A DNA stretch of 64,000 nucleotides from Symsagittifera roscoffensis (GCF_963678635.1 NW_026971233.1:188001-252000); one strand, 5' to 3'; positions 11,011 to 23,066 are shown, numbered from the stretch's first letter. Notes: generated from the letters alone by a model not told the origin. Numbers and translations are program-made.

Positions 11011-11685
11011 TGTTCTGATTTCAAATTGAAAGAGAAACATGAATTTTTTTTGTGCTCACAAAGTGTGACGCCGCCGCCACCACAAAATAATTATGTTTTT
11101 ATCCCCTTTGCAAAAGGAAGAAAATGCTGTTGGAATATTTCGTAAAACGTTTTAAGCATTGATAAATGAAACGGCTATTCTCGTTCAATGCAAAAAATAA
11201 CGACTCCTCTCGTAAAATACGAGCATACGAAAGATTATTTGCGTGAAATACGAATGCACGAATAGCATTCACGAGAAAATACGAAGTTAAAAGTAACTTC
11301 TCATTTGATACGAAAAAGTGGGAGATTTCTCCTCTGAGTATAAATAGAAATTGAAAACTACTGAAATTCATTCGAACAATTTCTAATCTAGCACACCACC
11401 TCCCTCTCTATTTCTTAAGCAAAATCTCGCAAGAAACCAACACTACTCTCTTCAACCAACCCAACCTTTCTCTAAAAAAATATATTCATTCTCGCAAAAA
11501 ATATCTCTAATCTCATACTTAAAATAAATATTTAGTCAAAAGGCAACTTGCAGTAAACTTATACTATCTCCTTTTAAAAAATTTCCCAGCGAATTTAAGA
11601 TTTACTTTTTACGGTAGAAAGTAGAAAGGACCCTAGATTACTAGCAAGCGTTTTAACCGGCGCAAATAGTGTTGCTAGCGTAATA
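11011..11685 (+). repeat. 5' LTR
   Basis: Starts TGTTCTGATTTCAAATTG and ends GCTAGCGTAATA. It contains a TATA box (TATAAATAG, 11339-11347) followed about 30 bases later by a likely start region (ATTCATTCGAAC). Extended runs with many TACGA motifs precede the TATA box. Confidence 0.8.
11339..11347 (+). promoter_or_regulatory. LTR TATA box (TATAAATAG)
   Basis: The same box occurs at the matching place in the other LTRs (23397-23405 and 39440-39448), inside the conserved run CTCTGAGTATAAATAGAA. It would drive the genomic transcript. Confidence 0.6.
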
Positions 11686-11688
11686 AGT

Positions 11689-11706
11689 TGGTGCGACCAG
11701 GGGGCT
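11689..11706 (+). promoter_or_regulatory. Primer binding site candidate
   Basis: TGGTGCGACCAGGGGGCT begins three bases after the 5' LTR and starts TGG, as expected for pairing with a tRNA 3' CCA end. I cannot assign the tRNA. Confidence 0.5.
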
Positions 11707-11919
11707 CACCTCCTAAAAATTCGCTAAAATTGCTGAAGTCTCAAAAGAGATAAAAAGCAAAGAACCCAATTCTCAAACTGGAGAATTGATGAAAATTTTC
11801 TTACAAATAAAGAGAAGTTTATAAATTTGCTATAAAGTTTTCTATCTTTCTTATTTTAAGTTTTAAGCTAAATATAATTTGGCTGATACCCCAATATCCC
11901 ATCCCAACTTATCTTTAAT

Positions 11920-13300
11920 GACATTTTCAGGAAACTACCCGAACCAAATGCTACAGCTTTTTGGAATTCAGTTGAAAACAAAATTTTTTTCTCATTAGGT
12001 CCAAGACCTGCTGATTGCGACGTACGACGCAGCTATGATAGCAGACAGCGATCCTTATTCGGATCATTGTTAATTGATACATCTCTTGAATGATTCAATG
12101 ATAATGTAACCAATGCCACCACATGGGCACAACTCAAAGATCTCTTCCTAAACAGATTGATTGACGGACGAGATCAATTCAAAAAAAAAAGAATTGATGC
12201 TGAAAATGCAGCTCGCCAAGATGGCGAATTAATAAAAATTACTTCCACAGAATCAAACCTTCTGTAGATAGAGGATGGCCCGAAAGTATTGATGTAGCAG
12301 TCCACGCTGATGAAGCCGCTCAAACTGCTGAAAGAAATAAACAAACCAGACAAAGAAGTCAAAGTTGTATTGATTTCTCAATTAAGGGACTGAGACCTCT
12401 AGCCCTTAAACAAAAAGCTCATGATACATGATAGAGCATCCAAACCCGAATTGGGATCACTTTACAAATCATGTAATCACTAAGGATCTAACATTCATTG
12501 TTGCTATTGATCCTGCTAATAAGTCAACAACGGATAAAATGACTTCAATAGAAACTCAAACTAAAGAACTAACCAAACTGATCAAGAATCAAGAAATTAG
12601 TGCAATTAATGACCAGAATTTATTTCATCGACATCACCCTGACATCAAGGGAAGACCTAATAGTACACGGTTTTGGGAAAATTGCAGAATGAATGGACAT
12701 TCTAAAGCTAGATGTTCAAAAAAGCAAGTTCGGGACGAAGTTAATAAGTTGCGAAAAGAGCTCACAAGAAAAAATGATTAAAGACTTTCATTCGAAACCG
12801 ATTATAAACAAAATCGAAGACCGAATAACATCCCTAACCAGAATACTTATAACCCAAGCAACCGGTTTTGGGCTAACCAAAACAGAACTACTAACAATTC
12901 AAAACTATAGCCAAAATAAGTATGACATTCGCCATAATTATAACTGCAATGGAAACAATTTCCAAAAGGATAATGCACAATCGTCTTTCAATTTCAAAAG
13001 GCACCAAATCGATGATGATAGGTATCCTAGAGAAAACAAACTCAGATAAATTGAACAAGTTGCTAAACAGTTCTACGACCAAGAAAATAGGCATTTCAAT
13101 GGTAACCCTAGGGGTCGACAATAAAACACTGGAAGCTATGATAACAATAAAAGGTAAGACACAACGCGATCTCAACCACCAATTTTTAGATCGAATCAAA
13201 TACAGTCTGAAACTACCCACTGGGTCGAGGAAGAAGTCAATTACTATGATGCGATCACTGATTTTTTTCCTTTAAACTATTAAAGTCTCCGAAACCAAGC
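11920..13300 (+). pseudogene. Retrotransposon gag (capsid/nucleocapsid), broken
   Basis: Frames join piecewise: FRKLPEPNATAFWNSVENK, ATTWAQLKDLFLNRLIDGRD and then, at 12428-12781, a nucleocapsid part with FWENCRMNGHSKARC. That is a CCHC zinc knuckle whose first Cys is replaced by Trp. Downstream frames to ~13270 are Asn/Lys-rich. Several stops and frameshifts separate the pieces. Gag would package the RNA. The Asn- and Lys-rich composition suits the AT-rich host. Confidence 0.6.
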
Positions 13301-13393
13301 AATAATAGAAATCCTAAATCAAGGATACATCTTAGCTTATATCATTTTGCCACCGGAGACAAAAATAGTAATAGTCGACTCGAAATTGAATTC

Positions 13394-13835
13394 ATGATTG
13401 ACCCAGGATCGATTTGTAGAAACATAAACTACCCGACTTATCAGGAATTGGAAAAATTAGGTCAAAAAATAACAATAAAAAGATCCAAAAATAAAGCAAT
13501 GGCTTATAATGGATCTGATATACGTATGTTTGGCCATACATCTAATCAATCTTATTTCGACACTGATGGAAAGTATCCATCTAACCACAAAGTGTGGATA
13601 ACTGACGAAGAAGACTGCTAATGTATTGGGAGTAGACTTTTGTCATCTCTTCCTAAAAGCTCTCTACTTTAATGAGACTGCAGTTGAGCTAAAATCAAAA
13701 GAAGGTCTAATATTTTACCGGTTGATGTACAACGATAAAGAATATCCTAATGTTTCAGAAATTGTCTCAATTAACTTGAAAGAACACCTGTTCATTCCAG
13801 CATGCTCTACAAACTTATACAAACACTCGGCTTAA
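13394..13835 (+). pseudogene. Retropepsin-like aspartic protease domain
   Basis: The frame starts around IEFMIDPGSICRNI, where the usual active-site triplet is D-T/S-G; here it reads D-P-G. It ends with NVLGVDFCHLFL, matching the conserved I-L-G-x-D-F after the flap. A TAA at 13619-13621 and a following change of frame interrupt it. The Thr-to-Pro change at the catalytic loop would be expected to abolish activity. It lies between gag and the macro domain, as in a gag-pol polyprotein. Confidence 0.55.
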
Positions 13836-13898
13836 CCAAATTAATTCTTCGAAAAAGGGACTACATTCCTGCCTCATAAAAATACAACCAAAACAGAA

Positions 13899-14640
13899 TT
13901 GATCTTCATAAATACGGTTTGTACTCAAATTGAGCAGAGCCTACCTATCCTAATTGAGAATCAGAAAGATCATCCTGTCACACTAAACAAGTGTGTACTA
14001 GGTTATGCATTAACTGATGTTCAAGGATACGAGGAAAAAACATTTGCAATCCACGATTGTGATGAGTTCACAACGATACTTTTGAACGAAAATTCGGAAT
14101 TCGATAGCTGTTTCATGCTGAACACTGATGTCAATACTACACAGGAAAGCAACACCCATTTATCCGGCCCCTTTCTAAAATATGTAGACTTCAAAAAAAG
14201 GTCCATTTTCGAATCGAATATGCCCATTGCCCATACAATCTCTGCAGATAGAGCAATGAAAAAAGGGTTTGCTGAATCAATTTGCAAAAGGTATCCTGAG
14301 TTACGACACTTTTTGTAACTCAATACATGCTAAATTCAACAATATTCTCATCTTCACTGATTCAAAATCTCGACAAATCACATATAACCTGATAACCAAA
14401 CAAAGGTACTTTCAGAAACCCTCTTACGACAATATATTCAACACCTTGTCCGAAATAAAAGATCATGCTATAGCAAATAACATTCGATCTATTGCAATGC
14501 CTAAAATTGCTTGTGGCTTAGATAAAATGAATTGAGAAGAAGTTTCTAAGATTATTGTCGATGTATTCCAACATTCTGGATTTACTATATTTGTCTATGC
14601 TTCAGGACAAGAAATCAAGGAAATGCCTGCCCTTGAAGTA
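13899..14640 (+). pseudogene. Macro domain (TARG1/OARD1-like) inside the pol polyprotein
   Basis: The first frame (13899-14318) ends with FESNMPIAHTISADRAMKKG; after a frameshift, the second (14320-14640) reads ITYNLITKQRYFQKPSYDNI ... RSIAMPKIACGLDKMN*EEV ... TIFVYASGQ. Order and spacing fit the ADP-ribose-binding macro fold of the TARG1 type: AHxxSAD near the start, the T-K-x-R-Y strand, K-P-[ST]-Y, then the A-M-P-[KR]-I-[GA]-C-G-L-D loop. The Lys of TK and the Asp of GLD, which correspond in position to the catalytic pair of TARG1-type hydrolases, are kept. The TGA sits where Trp is usual in this family. It lies between protease and RT and so would be part of Pol. It could remove ADP-ribose placed by host defences; that is inference. 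Confidence 0.7.
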
Positions 14641-16330
14641 TTTGATACAGAAAACTTATCAGAAATATTTAAACAAATTGGTTCAGATAAATTCAAAGTA
14701 TGCAAAAACGAAAACGAAACAGCAACGGACATTTCTAATGATGCAAAGAACTTTTGCAGACCTCCTTTGATAGAACAATTTATAAAATACCGAAACAAAG
14801 AACAGAACGATCGTCTAATTGCCATTCTAGTCAACGAAACGTTTACCAATACTCATCAATTGATATAGACAATAGTAGTACTTTGGAAAAAATTGAACCT
14901 AATAGTAAATTCTTATCTGAACTCGATTTCACACAAATTGATATATCGGATGATGAATTTGAAAATCTAAATCACATGCTGATAGAGGATCAAGATGGTT
15001 ATTCTCATCACAAAGATGATATTGGAAAAACGAAGCATAAACTCCATATACCACTTAAAAAGGACGCAACGTTCAAAAAGCAACAATTTAGTAAAATTCC
15101 AGTCCATCTCAGAGATAAGTTGGACGAATTGATGGATGAACTAATCCAAGCAGGCCTAGTCAGAGGACTAAAGGAAAAAGATGATATGAATTCATGGTTT
15201 GTAAACCCAGTCATCATTCTTGTAAAAAAGACTACGTTAAGTTGGTCTTGGATGCTAGGTATCTAAACTCAATCACAGATACTAACACAATTGTAGTTAG
15301 CCATTAGAACCACTACAAGTTCTCATGAACAGAATAAATGGATCGTACTTCACAAGTGGTGATCTCTCTTGTGCCTACCATCAAACACCTCTAACAGATG
15401 AGGCCCAAAAATTAACAAGCTTCATTGTAGGTGGTTGACAATATACCTACCAAGTTGGTTTCTATGGCTTGAAGCCACTTCCAAATTTCTTCAGTAAATT
15501 AATGAGACATGCCTTCGGAACCCTCATTAAAGAAAAAAGCAATTACTTACATAGACTACACTCTGTTACAGAGTCAAAATAAAATTGAAATGTTTGATAC
15601 AATTCGAGAATCTCATTCTCCTTTACGGCAGGCCAACTTAAAAGCTGCCCCTGATAAAACTTTTTTCTTTCTAAGAAAAGTTAAATTTCTAGGCCATGTT
15701 GTCTCTAAAGATGGTCTTTCCCCAATCGCTTCAAGAATTGATGATATAAAAAAAATTGAAATCCCCTGAATCAAAAAAAGAAGTTCTAGGAGTATTAGGT
15801 GTCATGGGATTCTACAGCATATACATCATCAATTTTCAATTAGATGTAAAGTGTCTATATGAACGGGCAAGCAGTAACGATGAGTTTCAATGGCTACCAT
15901 TCCATGAAGAGGTTTTTCAAGACAACTTCTGTCATGATATTTCAAATGCTATACCTAATGTAAACTACCCATTCCATATTCACGCCGACTCCTCAAATGT
16001 AGGTACCTGTGTGCATACTCATCCAAGACCTTCCTGAAGGGAAAAGAATTATACCAATTCTAGAGTCTTTGATAAGGTCGAGCAGAGAATGTCTACTCAA
16101 CTTCGCGAACTATGTGGAATAACATCTGCTTTGCAAACCTATGAACTCTACATTATAGGTTCACCCCTTCTTCTATACCTAAATTGTGATCACAGATCAA
16201 CTCTCATCTTATGGTCCAGAAAACGACACGATTTTCATAGATTTTTCAAAAATCAAAACGAATTGACAAAATTCAACATTTGAAAATAATTTATACCCCA
16301 GGTTCGAACCTAGCCTTTCTTGATTTGTTG
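14641..16330 (+). pseudogene. Reverse transcriptase and RNase H
   Basis: An acidic linker leads into the RT start: HKLHIPLKKDATFKKQQFSK and LIQAGLVRG...SWFVNPVIILVKK. The palm follows in pieces: GSYFTSGDLSCAYHQ (about 15339-15383), QVGFYGLKPLP after a TGA, then KAITYIDYTLLQ. The catalytic YxDD appears as YIDY, so the second Asp is lost. FLRKVKFLGHVVSKDGLSP follows (typical gypsy connection). RNase H is visible as YPFHIHADSSNVGTC and, after a TGA, RVFDKVEQRMSTQLREL. Many frame changes separate the pieces. Confidence 0.75.
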
Positions 16331-16672
16331 AGCTAAAAAGTGCCCATCGCTTCTATCAAAAAATACCAACTCGAACACAAAATTATTTCGACTGATATAA
16401 AGTTCATCCTAGACAATGGAGAACAAATATGTTATTCAGTACTCCAAAGAGATGATAATAACATATTTCAAAACGATTGCTATCCAGTCATTGCTCAAGT
16501 GCAAGGCAGAAAAAAAAGAAATTAATCAACATAAGTGACAGACGAGACTTCAGCATTGAAGATGCTCCAGTATATTTTGAGGAATCTTGTAGTGCGATTC
16601 AGAATATAACAGACTTCTTCCGATTCGGCAAACAAATCAACCAAATCAATTGATTATTTATACCAGATATAA

Positions 16673-18794
16673 ATGATGAAAACATTTATGAAGAAATTTT
16701 TAGATGAAGTATCTGCACTTGATGATCCTTTGGAAAATTCAAAATGGCTTGATTTATATGAAGGCAATCTTGAGAACAATCTGGTTAAAGCAAAAACTGA
16801 TTTTGCAACCAAAACAAGATCTTTAAAATTAACTGAACCTCTAAGTCTCCAAACTGAAGAGAATAAATCTGATTCTCTTGAACTAATAGCAAAAATGACA
16901 AATTTAGATGTTGAAACAATTATACAAGAACAGTGTAACGATAGCAAATTTAGATGTTGAAACAATTATACAAGAACAGTGTAACGATACTGTAATCATA
17001 GACATCACAAATTGCATAAAACAAAATGAAAAGCCAGAAAGAAACAAAAACAAAAGCTTATCGCGAAGAAAAAGGATTAAAAGCTTATATCAGGCAATTT
17101 GAATTTTTATTCATTGAAGACCAACATGGTCTTCTCTGTATTAATGAATATAATGATGACTATACTAAGAGTCCAAAACTTTGCTTGCCCATCTCTCTAG
17201 TGTTAAACTGCTTTGAGTTAGCTCATAAGCATCCTCTTATCGATCATCACGGTGAAACAAAAACTTTGGAAATAATCAAATGATATTTCTATTGGCCCGG
17301 ACCCTATAAAATGGGTCAACATGCTTCTTCATGATTGTCTAGAGTTTTAGAAGATTAAGTCTAAACGAAAAGACATGACTGAAGCTCACTTACAACAATG
17401 GGGACAATTAGAAACAATTTCAATGAAAACGATCCACCTTGATTATAAAGGTCCATTCAGACCATCAAGTCATGGCAAAAACTTTTGCTTAGTTGTGATA
17501 GATGCCTTCTCTAGATATCTTCAAGTATATCCATGCACCCATGCAGACTCTAAAGAAACCATTAAGCTCTTAGAGGAATACATCACAACATTTGGTATTC
17601 ACAACAAACTATTCATGATAATGGAAGTGCATTTATGAGTAATGACTTTGCTCATTAGTCCTTTGAGTTGGGAAAAGCACTGAGACCCAGAACTACATGC
17701 TCGCTTTGGACTAACGGAAGGGTCGAAGTCCAGAATAAACAATTAACCCAAAACTTTCGACTTTTCTTGAGTAGTTCAGGCTCAAACTGGTCTGAGTTAA
17801 CAAAAAAGTTTGTTTTTGCACAAAACATCGCTATTAATTCAAGTACGGGTTACACTCCATATGAGGTTGTCTTTGGCATAAAACCTCAGGTTTTCTCAGC
17901 CTTAAATTAGGCCTCTACCGTGACCAAAACAAAAGAGGTACGTCTGACTTTTGCGCTGATCTCGAAAATCGTGCTCATACCGAGCATAAGTCAAGCAATG
18001 AGACCATAGATAGATTTCTAAAAAATCAAATTTCAGCCAAAGTTTTGAAAAGGGAAAACGTTTTTAAGTTGATTTATAGTAACACTTAAACCCATTGCCG
18101 CCCCATCACTAATAAGGCCCACAAGCTCCGAAATCAATTTAAATTAGAACGGCCTATAAAAGAAGGCGCAAAACTGTTACTAGAAAATAGATCCCAACCA
18201 CTATTGAAATCTCAAAAGCTTTTGAGTTTACAAACTGGACCTTATACCGTAATTGAAAAAATCACGGAAGTAACTTACAGAATTCAAAAATATTTCACAA
18301 ACGAGAAAAAGATTGTCCACCGCAATCATATTGATGAAAACTTTCCTAAAGAACAACAAATGCCCAAACTACTGCAAGAGTACTCTAGTGATTTTTTTTC
18401 AAGTGATTTTCATGATCATAAACCAAATCAACAAATCAACTCTTTCAATAAACCTCAACAGGTTCAAAATCTGCAATACCAGTTTTGGCCAGTAGTCAAC
18501 AATGGTTATCAGCAAATGACTGATCATTACACTACAAATGAGGATCAAATTAAAACCATTGTAATTGAACAATCATTGGATTTAGGCAAAGAAACCATGC
18601 ATCTAAGAACTTTGTTCAACGCGACTGCGATTGATCAAAATTTTAGACCTATTCAAAGTTCAACTCCCTATCCTGTTGATAAATCCCTAATCCTTCTACT
18701 AGTCAATCTAGTAGTTATGGCCACCGCCGCCTACCTAGCCGCAGTTTCCCAAACTAGTCTCTCAAATGACTTTGCCCCCGTCAATCCAATATAA
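16673..18794 (+). pseudogene. Integrase with GPY/F module and C-terminal tail
   Basis: The zinc-binding end reads FELAHKHPLIDHHGETKTLE. The catalytic core shows TIHLDYKGPF (first Asp), HDNGSAF in another frame (second Asp, about 17618) and NGRVEVQNKQLTQ (Glu). The C-terminal GPY/F module reads SLQTGPYTVIEKITEVTYRI (18204 onward). A 46-bp tandem duplication (16900-16945 and 16946-16991) shifts the frame ahead of the zinc region. A Gln/Ser-rich tail and a hydrophobic stretch (LILLLVNLVVMATAAYLAAV) end the ORF at 18794; this may be the start of another product. Stops at 17281 and 17636 disrupt the core. Confidence 0.7.
16900..16991 (+). repeat. 46-bp tandem duplication in integrase region
   Basis: AAATTTAGATGTTGAAACAA and the following bases to GTAACGATA occur twice with a period of 46 bp, which is not a multiple of three. 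It therefore breaks the reading frame. Confidence 0.85.
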
Positions 18795-20027
18795 CAACAC
18801 AATATAATTTTCCCCGTCCTCCTGATTTCTCTGGTTTATCTGAATCATCAGAAAGCTTTACTGATAGAAAAAATATCCTCATAGCTCTCAGGAAGGCTTC
18901 TATGAGGACACTCGATCTGCACCTGGATCACTTTTCGAATTTGAAAGACCTAAACGGACAAATCGTCCTATAAACTTTTATGGAACTACAATTCCATCTA
19001 GTTTAATTGGTAAATTTAAAAAGAAATAATAAACATTAACCATTTCTTTGGCCAAATTTTATTTTAAATTCTTTTTTAATGGCCTTTTCTCTTTTATGAA
19101 TCTTTTGTTTTTAATAAAATCACAAAAAATCCAAAAATAAATTATTTTTACATTAAACTTAAAAATACTTTGTATAAATAGGCGACTTTTTCTCCGTTAA
19201 GGATTTAATTAATTTGAGCGCCGTTATCTTTTCGAGAGAAATTTCAGCGGCACTATTCAGGGTTCTCACTGCAAACTGCAGCGCTGAATAAAGCCGCCAC
19301 CAACCCTGGTGAATTTTTTCCAGTATAATATCATGGGCGACTTTATATCCGTAAAGGATTTGATTAATTTCAGCGCCGCCATCTTTTCGAGAGAATTCTC
19401 AGCTGAACTATTCAGGCTCCTCACTGCAAACTGCAGCGCTGAATAAGGCCGCCATCGAGCCTGGTAAATTTCTTCCAATATAATTTTTCTCCTGAAGTCT
19501 TCTTCCCATTTTGGTCTTTTGAAGAATTCGTCTTGATAATAAAACAAATATGTATACTCTTTCTATGTTGCCAGCCCATATAAATAAAAAAAAAATCAGG
19601 ACAAAAAATACATTGTCTCCTTTGAGACCACATTGTCTTCAATCCATGGAATCGAGATTTTCTTTGAGAGATATTTGCTCTGTATTGACCCCAGTTCAAA
19701 CAATTCTACCGAATTTAGCATCGGGTAGCTCCAGATGAAGCTACTGTCCATCCACAGCATCATCTCCATCGATGTAAGATTCATTCATTTTCAAACAGCC
19801 CATCATATATCCCGACCCTCCTTTCAACTTCTTTGTCCTCCAGCAAGGCTTCGTATGTAAAGTCCAGTTCGTCCCGTTAATTCAGAAATTTCTCCGTGAA
19901 ATCCACCAGATTATCTTCGGCTCAACGAAATTCAACTTGAACGAAAAGTTTTTTTTTCTAGATAAAAAGATGATAGAACAAGTTTAACCATAAAGCGAAT
20001 AAATGATGTTGCTTTTAGTCCTCTTTT
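18795..20027 (+). other. Spacer between pol and env-like ORF, with internal TATA box
   Basis: No convincing gene. A TATAAATAG box (19173-19181), identical to the LTR box, stands just before a pair of ~150-bp direct repeats (19181-19484). Minus-strand frames here (19266-19784) mirror the repeats and look fortuitous. This gap could hold an internal promoter or a splice acceptor for the env-like message. Confidence 0.4.
19181..19484 (+). repeat. Two ~150-bp direct repeats with hairpin potential
   Basis: Copy 1 (19181-19331) and copy 2 (19333-19484) both run from GCGACTTT...CCGT(T/A)AAGGATTT through ATCTTTTCGAGAGAA to CTGCAAACTGCAGCGCTGAATAA. Each copy contains TATTCAG...CTGAATA and CTGCA...TGCAG, giving a short stem. 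Confidence 0.75.
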
Positions 20028-20416
20028 ATGAAGAGATGTTTTTTTTTCATTTTTTTCCTCCTCCAATCGGGAAGGGGAATGCAGTTGTTAAAATTTAACA
20101 ACAGCATAAACAAAAAAATCTTTTCGCTGCTACATCTCAAAAAATCAAAAAATGCGTCAAAAACCACGACATTCAACAAGAGTGGAAAAACCACAACATT
20201 ACAAAACGAACGCCGAAGGAAATACGACTTAATGCGTCACCTCCGAAAGACGCCAAATAGCAACGGCAAATCAGTGCTTAGATTTGCAAAGAAAAAGCAG
20301 AAACAGCCTTTAAAAACTAACTGATCTACAGTTACTTTCATTCTTGCTCAATTCCACATCTTGCATCCTAAAAATCCTCTCTTCAAAAAATAAATCTGCT
20401 GAACTCCTCAACAAAA

Positions 20417-22050
20417 ATGAAAAATATAACTCAGATTTCCCATCAAAGAATCCACAAAAAGTCAAACTTTTACATTGAAATAGAGGAAGGTGAACTGATG
20501 AATCACGATCCCGTTCTAACAACTCTCGAGGATTTGCTTAAAATGATTACTTTAAAAAATTCTTTTGCTATCAGTCACCACCAAAAAATAAATTTGCAAC
20601 AAATTTATTTGGTTGGTCTTTTTTTTCTAATAATCTTTTCAAACCAGACCTCAGCATTTGATCCGAAACAACAATTGTATTCAAATACAGCAAATAATCT
20701 TCGGGTCGCTTATTTTGATTGTCAATTGATGACTTCTAACTAAATGTTCTCTCTACACAAAGTTGCTCTCTGCAAAGTCCAACCAGAAAATATTAAAGTA
20801 ACCAATGCTTATGTTACTCTTTATCAGAGACATTATCGCAGAAAAGTAAAAGCGACAATGTGTCGAATCAAACACCAATCAATGCGACGGTTCTGCCATT
20901 CTTTTGATTCGAGTGGTATCGACGCTCGACAAAATATGATCACTACTGATCTCCATTTATCTGCCGATCAAATATAGCCAATGTCAAATTGACTACGAGC
21001 TCATATAGGAACCAAATTGGACTATATCCTTTTCAATAGCTTCTACATGCTCAGAACGGCCGAATTAGCCCTTCTGCAAAATCAATGTGAGCAAGAACGC
21101 TCCTAAATCTTAAATACTCTAATGCTTTCACTTGAAAGCCCACGTTTGGCTGGCTTAATTTTAACTCAGAACCGCTCCATGTTCTTAGATACCACTGGCA
21201 ATGTTGCTGGCTCTACCATTGTCCGAAATTGTTTTCACCTTTGCAATTAATGAATCAATGCTATAATGGCATTCCCATTATGTATAAAGAAAATATTCGA
21301 TTTGTCGATCCATTTACGCGACAAACTTTTCAGTCCGCAGATCTACAAGACTGTTCCGACAATCATTTCAATCTTTTTCAACTAGATGCTGATGATGACA
21401 AGTCCTGGATTGTACTAACACCCCAAATCACAAGGATTACAGGACCATATCTCTTTAAACCAAACGAGATAGTTCAACAGATTAAGCATTCTTTAGCCTC
21501 TAGTCTAGGTGCTTTAATTTACACCTACGCTCAAATGCAAAAATTTTGGAACATGATATCTGATAATTCAGAAATGAAATGCATACTGCAAAAAGTATCC
21601 AAGTCCTTTGAAAACGCTCAAAAATATCTTTACTCGGACTCATATAGCCCATTAGGCTCCTCTCAAACAATATATTCGGATTATCTCAATTCTCCAGACT
21701 TTTGAAAAAACGAATACACCCGTATATTCGGAAAAATACAATAATATTTAGAAAAATGCGGAATAGTCGGCGCCTCTTTTCTCTTTGTGAAATTCATACT
21801 AGATTGCCTAGTAGTCATAGTAAAAGCCATGCATATTCACAAAATCAACGGCCGCTCAATACATTTTGGCAAAGTAATACTTGCCGCCTCATACAATATA
21901 CAGTTTTCACTCAAGATGAGCAAACTGAAAAATTAGAACAAGAATGTGATCAAAAAATACAAGCACCTCTTTTAGAGGAAATTGATAAAATCAACAGAAT
22001 CGCATGTATCCTCACATCCAATTAACAAGTTTTGAGTTTTGATTTCGAAT
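20417..22050 (+). pseudogene. Env-like glycoprotein, resembling chuvirus/retroelement type
   Basis: A hydrophobic segment (QQIYLVGLFFLIIFSNQTSA) that could be a signal peptide is followed by FDPK...AYFDC, then a Cys-bearing N-terminal domain (to ~20977). A second block at 21229-21705 has NQCYNGIPIMY, VDPFTRQTFQ and WIVLTPQI. A third frame near 21749 has a membrane-spanning stretch, CGIVGASFLFVKFILDCLVV, then a short His-containing tail. The layout (signal, Cys-rich ectodomain, 'VDP.T' and 'W..L.P' blocks, single C-terminal membrane anchor) recalls the glycoproteins shared by chuviruses and some arthropod LTR elements. Stops and frame changes break it at least four times. Family identity is a judgement from pattern only. 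Confidence 0.5.
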
Positions 22051-22126
22051 TAAAAAACGAACCCAGATAGTAAGACCATATGAGATACTAACGGCAAAAA
22101 CGCCGGTGTCAGCTTCTCAATAACCA

Positions 22127-22527
22127 ATGACCATTAGGCGACAGCCCCTACACCCCACTGAATTAAACACTAAATTACATATTCAGTTAGAAAGGGAACG
22201 GTACATAATTTCCAACAGTGATCCCGGCTTTGATATGGATCTTAATCATGCTTTGAATCCGTTAATCAATCGTTTTAAATTAGAAGCCTATCACCCCATA
22301 AAAAAATGTACTCAATAACAAATTCCCTTCTTGAGTATCCAAAAACCTGTGTCCCAGCAAAATATATGACCGTAAAATTACAAACCCCCTAGTTGGATGA
22401 ATATACTGAGCAAATTCAGCGTAGTCATATACATGAAACCCATCAAATCCGGGAGCTAAAAAACCAAATCAACAGTTTGAAATCAAAAAATCACCAACTT
22501 ATAGCCCGGTTGGAAGGAAAATTATAA
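22127..22527 (+). pseudogene. Short ORFs after env, ending in a coiled coil
   Basis: A 63-codon frame (22127-22318) is followed, after a frame break, by LDEYTEQIQRSHIHETHQIR and then a heptad-like Leu/Ile pattern ending in LEGKL and a TAA near 22527. It may be the cytoplasmic tail of the glycoprotein or a separate accessory product. Confidence 0.3.
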
Positions 22528-23049
22528 AAGTTTTCCTTTGATATAAAAATTTGTCCTTTCATTTTATATAGCTATGTAGTATAACTACTAATTTTACCTT
22601 TTCCAACAATTTTGATTTTTATAAAAAACAAAAAACAAAAAATACACCCTTTTGTATGAACCAGTCTTCCCCAAATTACGCATAGGGACACCTACTTCAC
22701 ATACTTCAGGACGAAAAGGAAACTTCAAGAAAAGAATATTCAAGGAATGATAATTTTAAACTGAACTTCGAACTTTTGAGAAACAAATAATTACGATGTA
22801 TTTAAATTTGTAATTTGATCTCTTGATTGTGTAGTTTCTATTTCATTTATAAAAGTAACTGTTGTAATTATAATCATTCCTGTCAGACTCAAAAATTAGG
22901 TCTACAATAACATCTGCTACCGATAAAAAAACCAACAACAAACTATTGAAAAAAACTTCATGAGGTTGAATGAAAATAGCTTTGGTTGATTAACAATTAC
23001 CTCGCTTGATTAGCAGGGTAAAATAAAAGTTTTAGTTTTTTTCCTCTCC

Positions 23050-23066
23050 AAATAGGAGGATGGATA
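23050..23066 (+). promoter_or_regulatory. Polypurine tract candidate
   Basis: AAATAGGAGGATGGATA, nearly all purine, directly precedes the 3' LTR start TGTT. The same tract precedes the LTR at 39110, showing that the duplication carried part of the retrotransposon interior. Confidence 0.55.

Noticed and set aside
19266-19784. Minus-strand frames with FTRVGGGFIQRCSLQ-type repeats
   Set aside because: They arise from the 150-bp direct repeats between pol and env and have no family resemblance.
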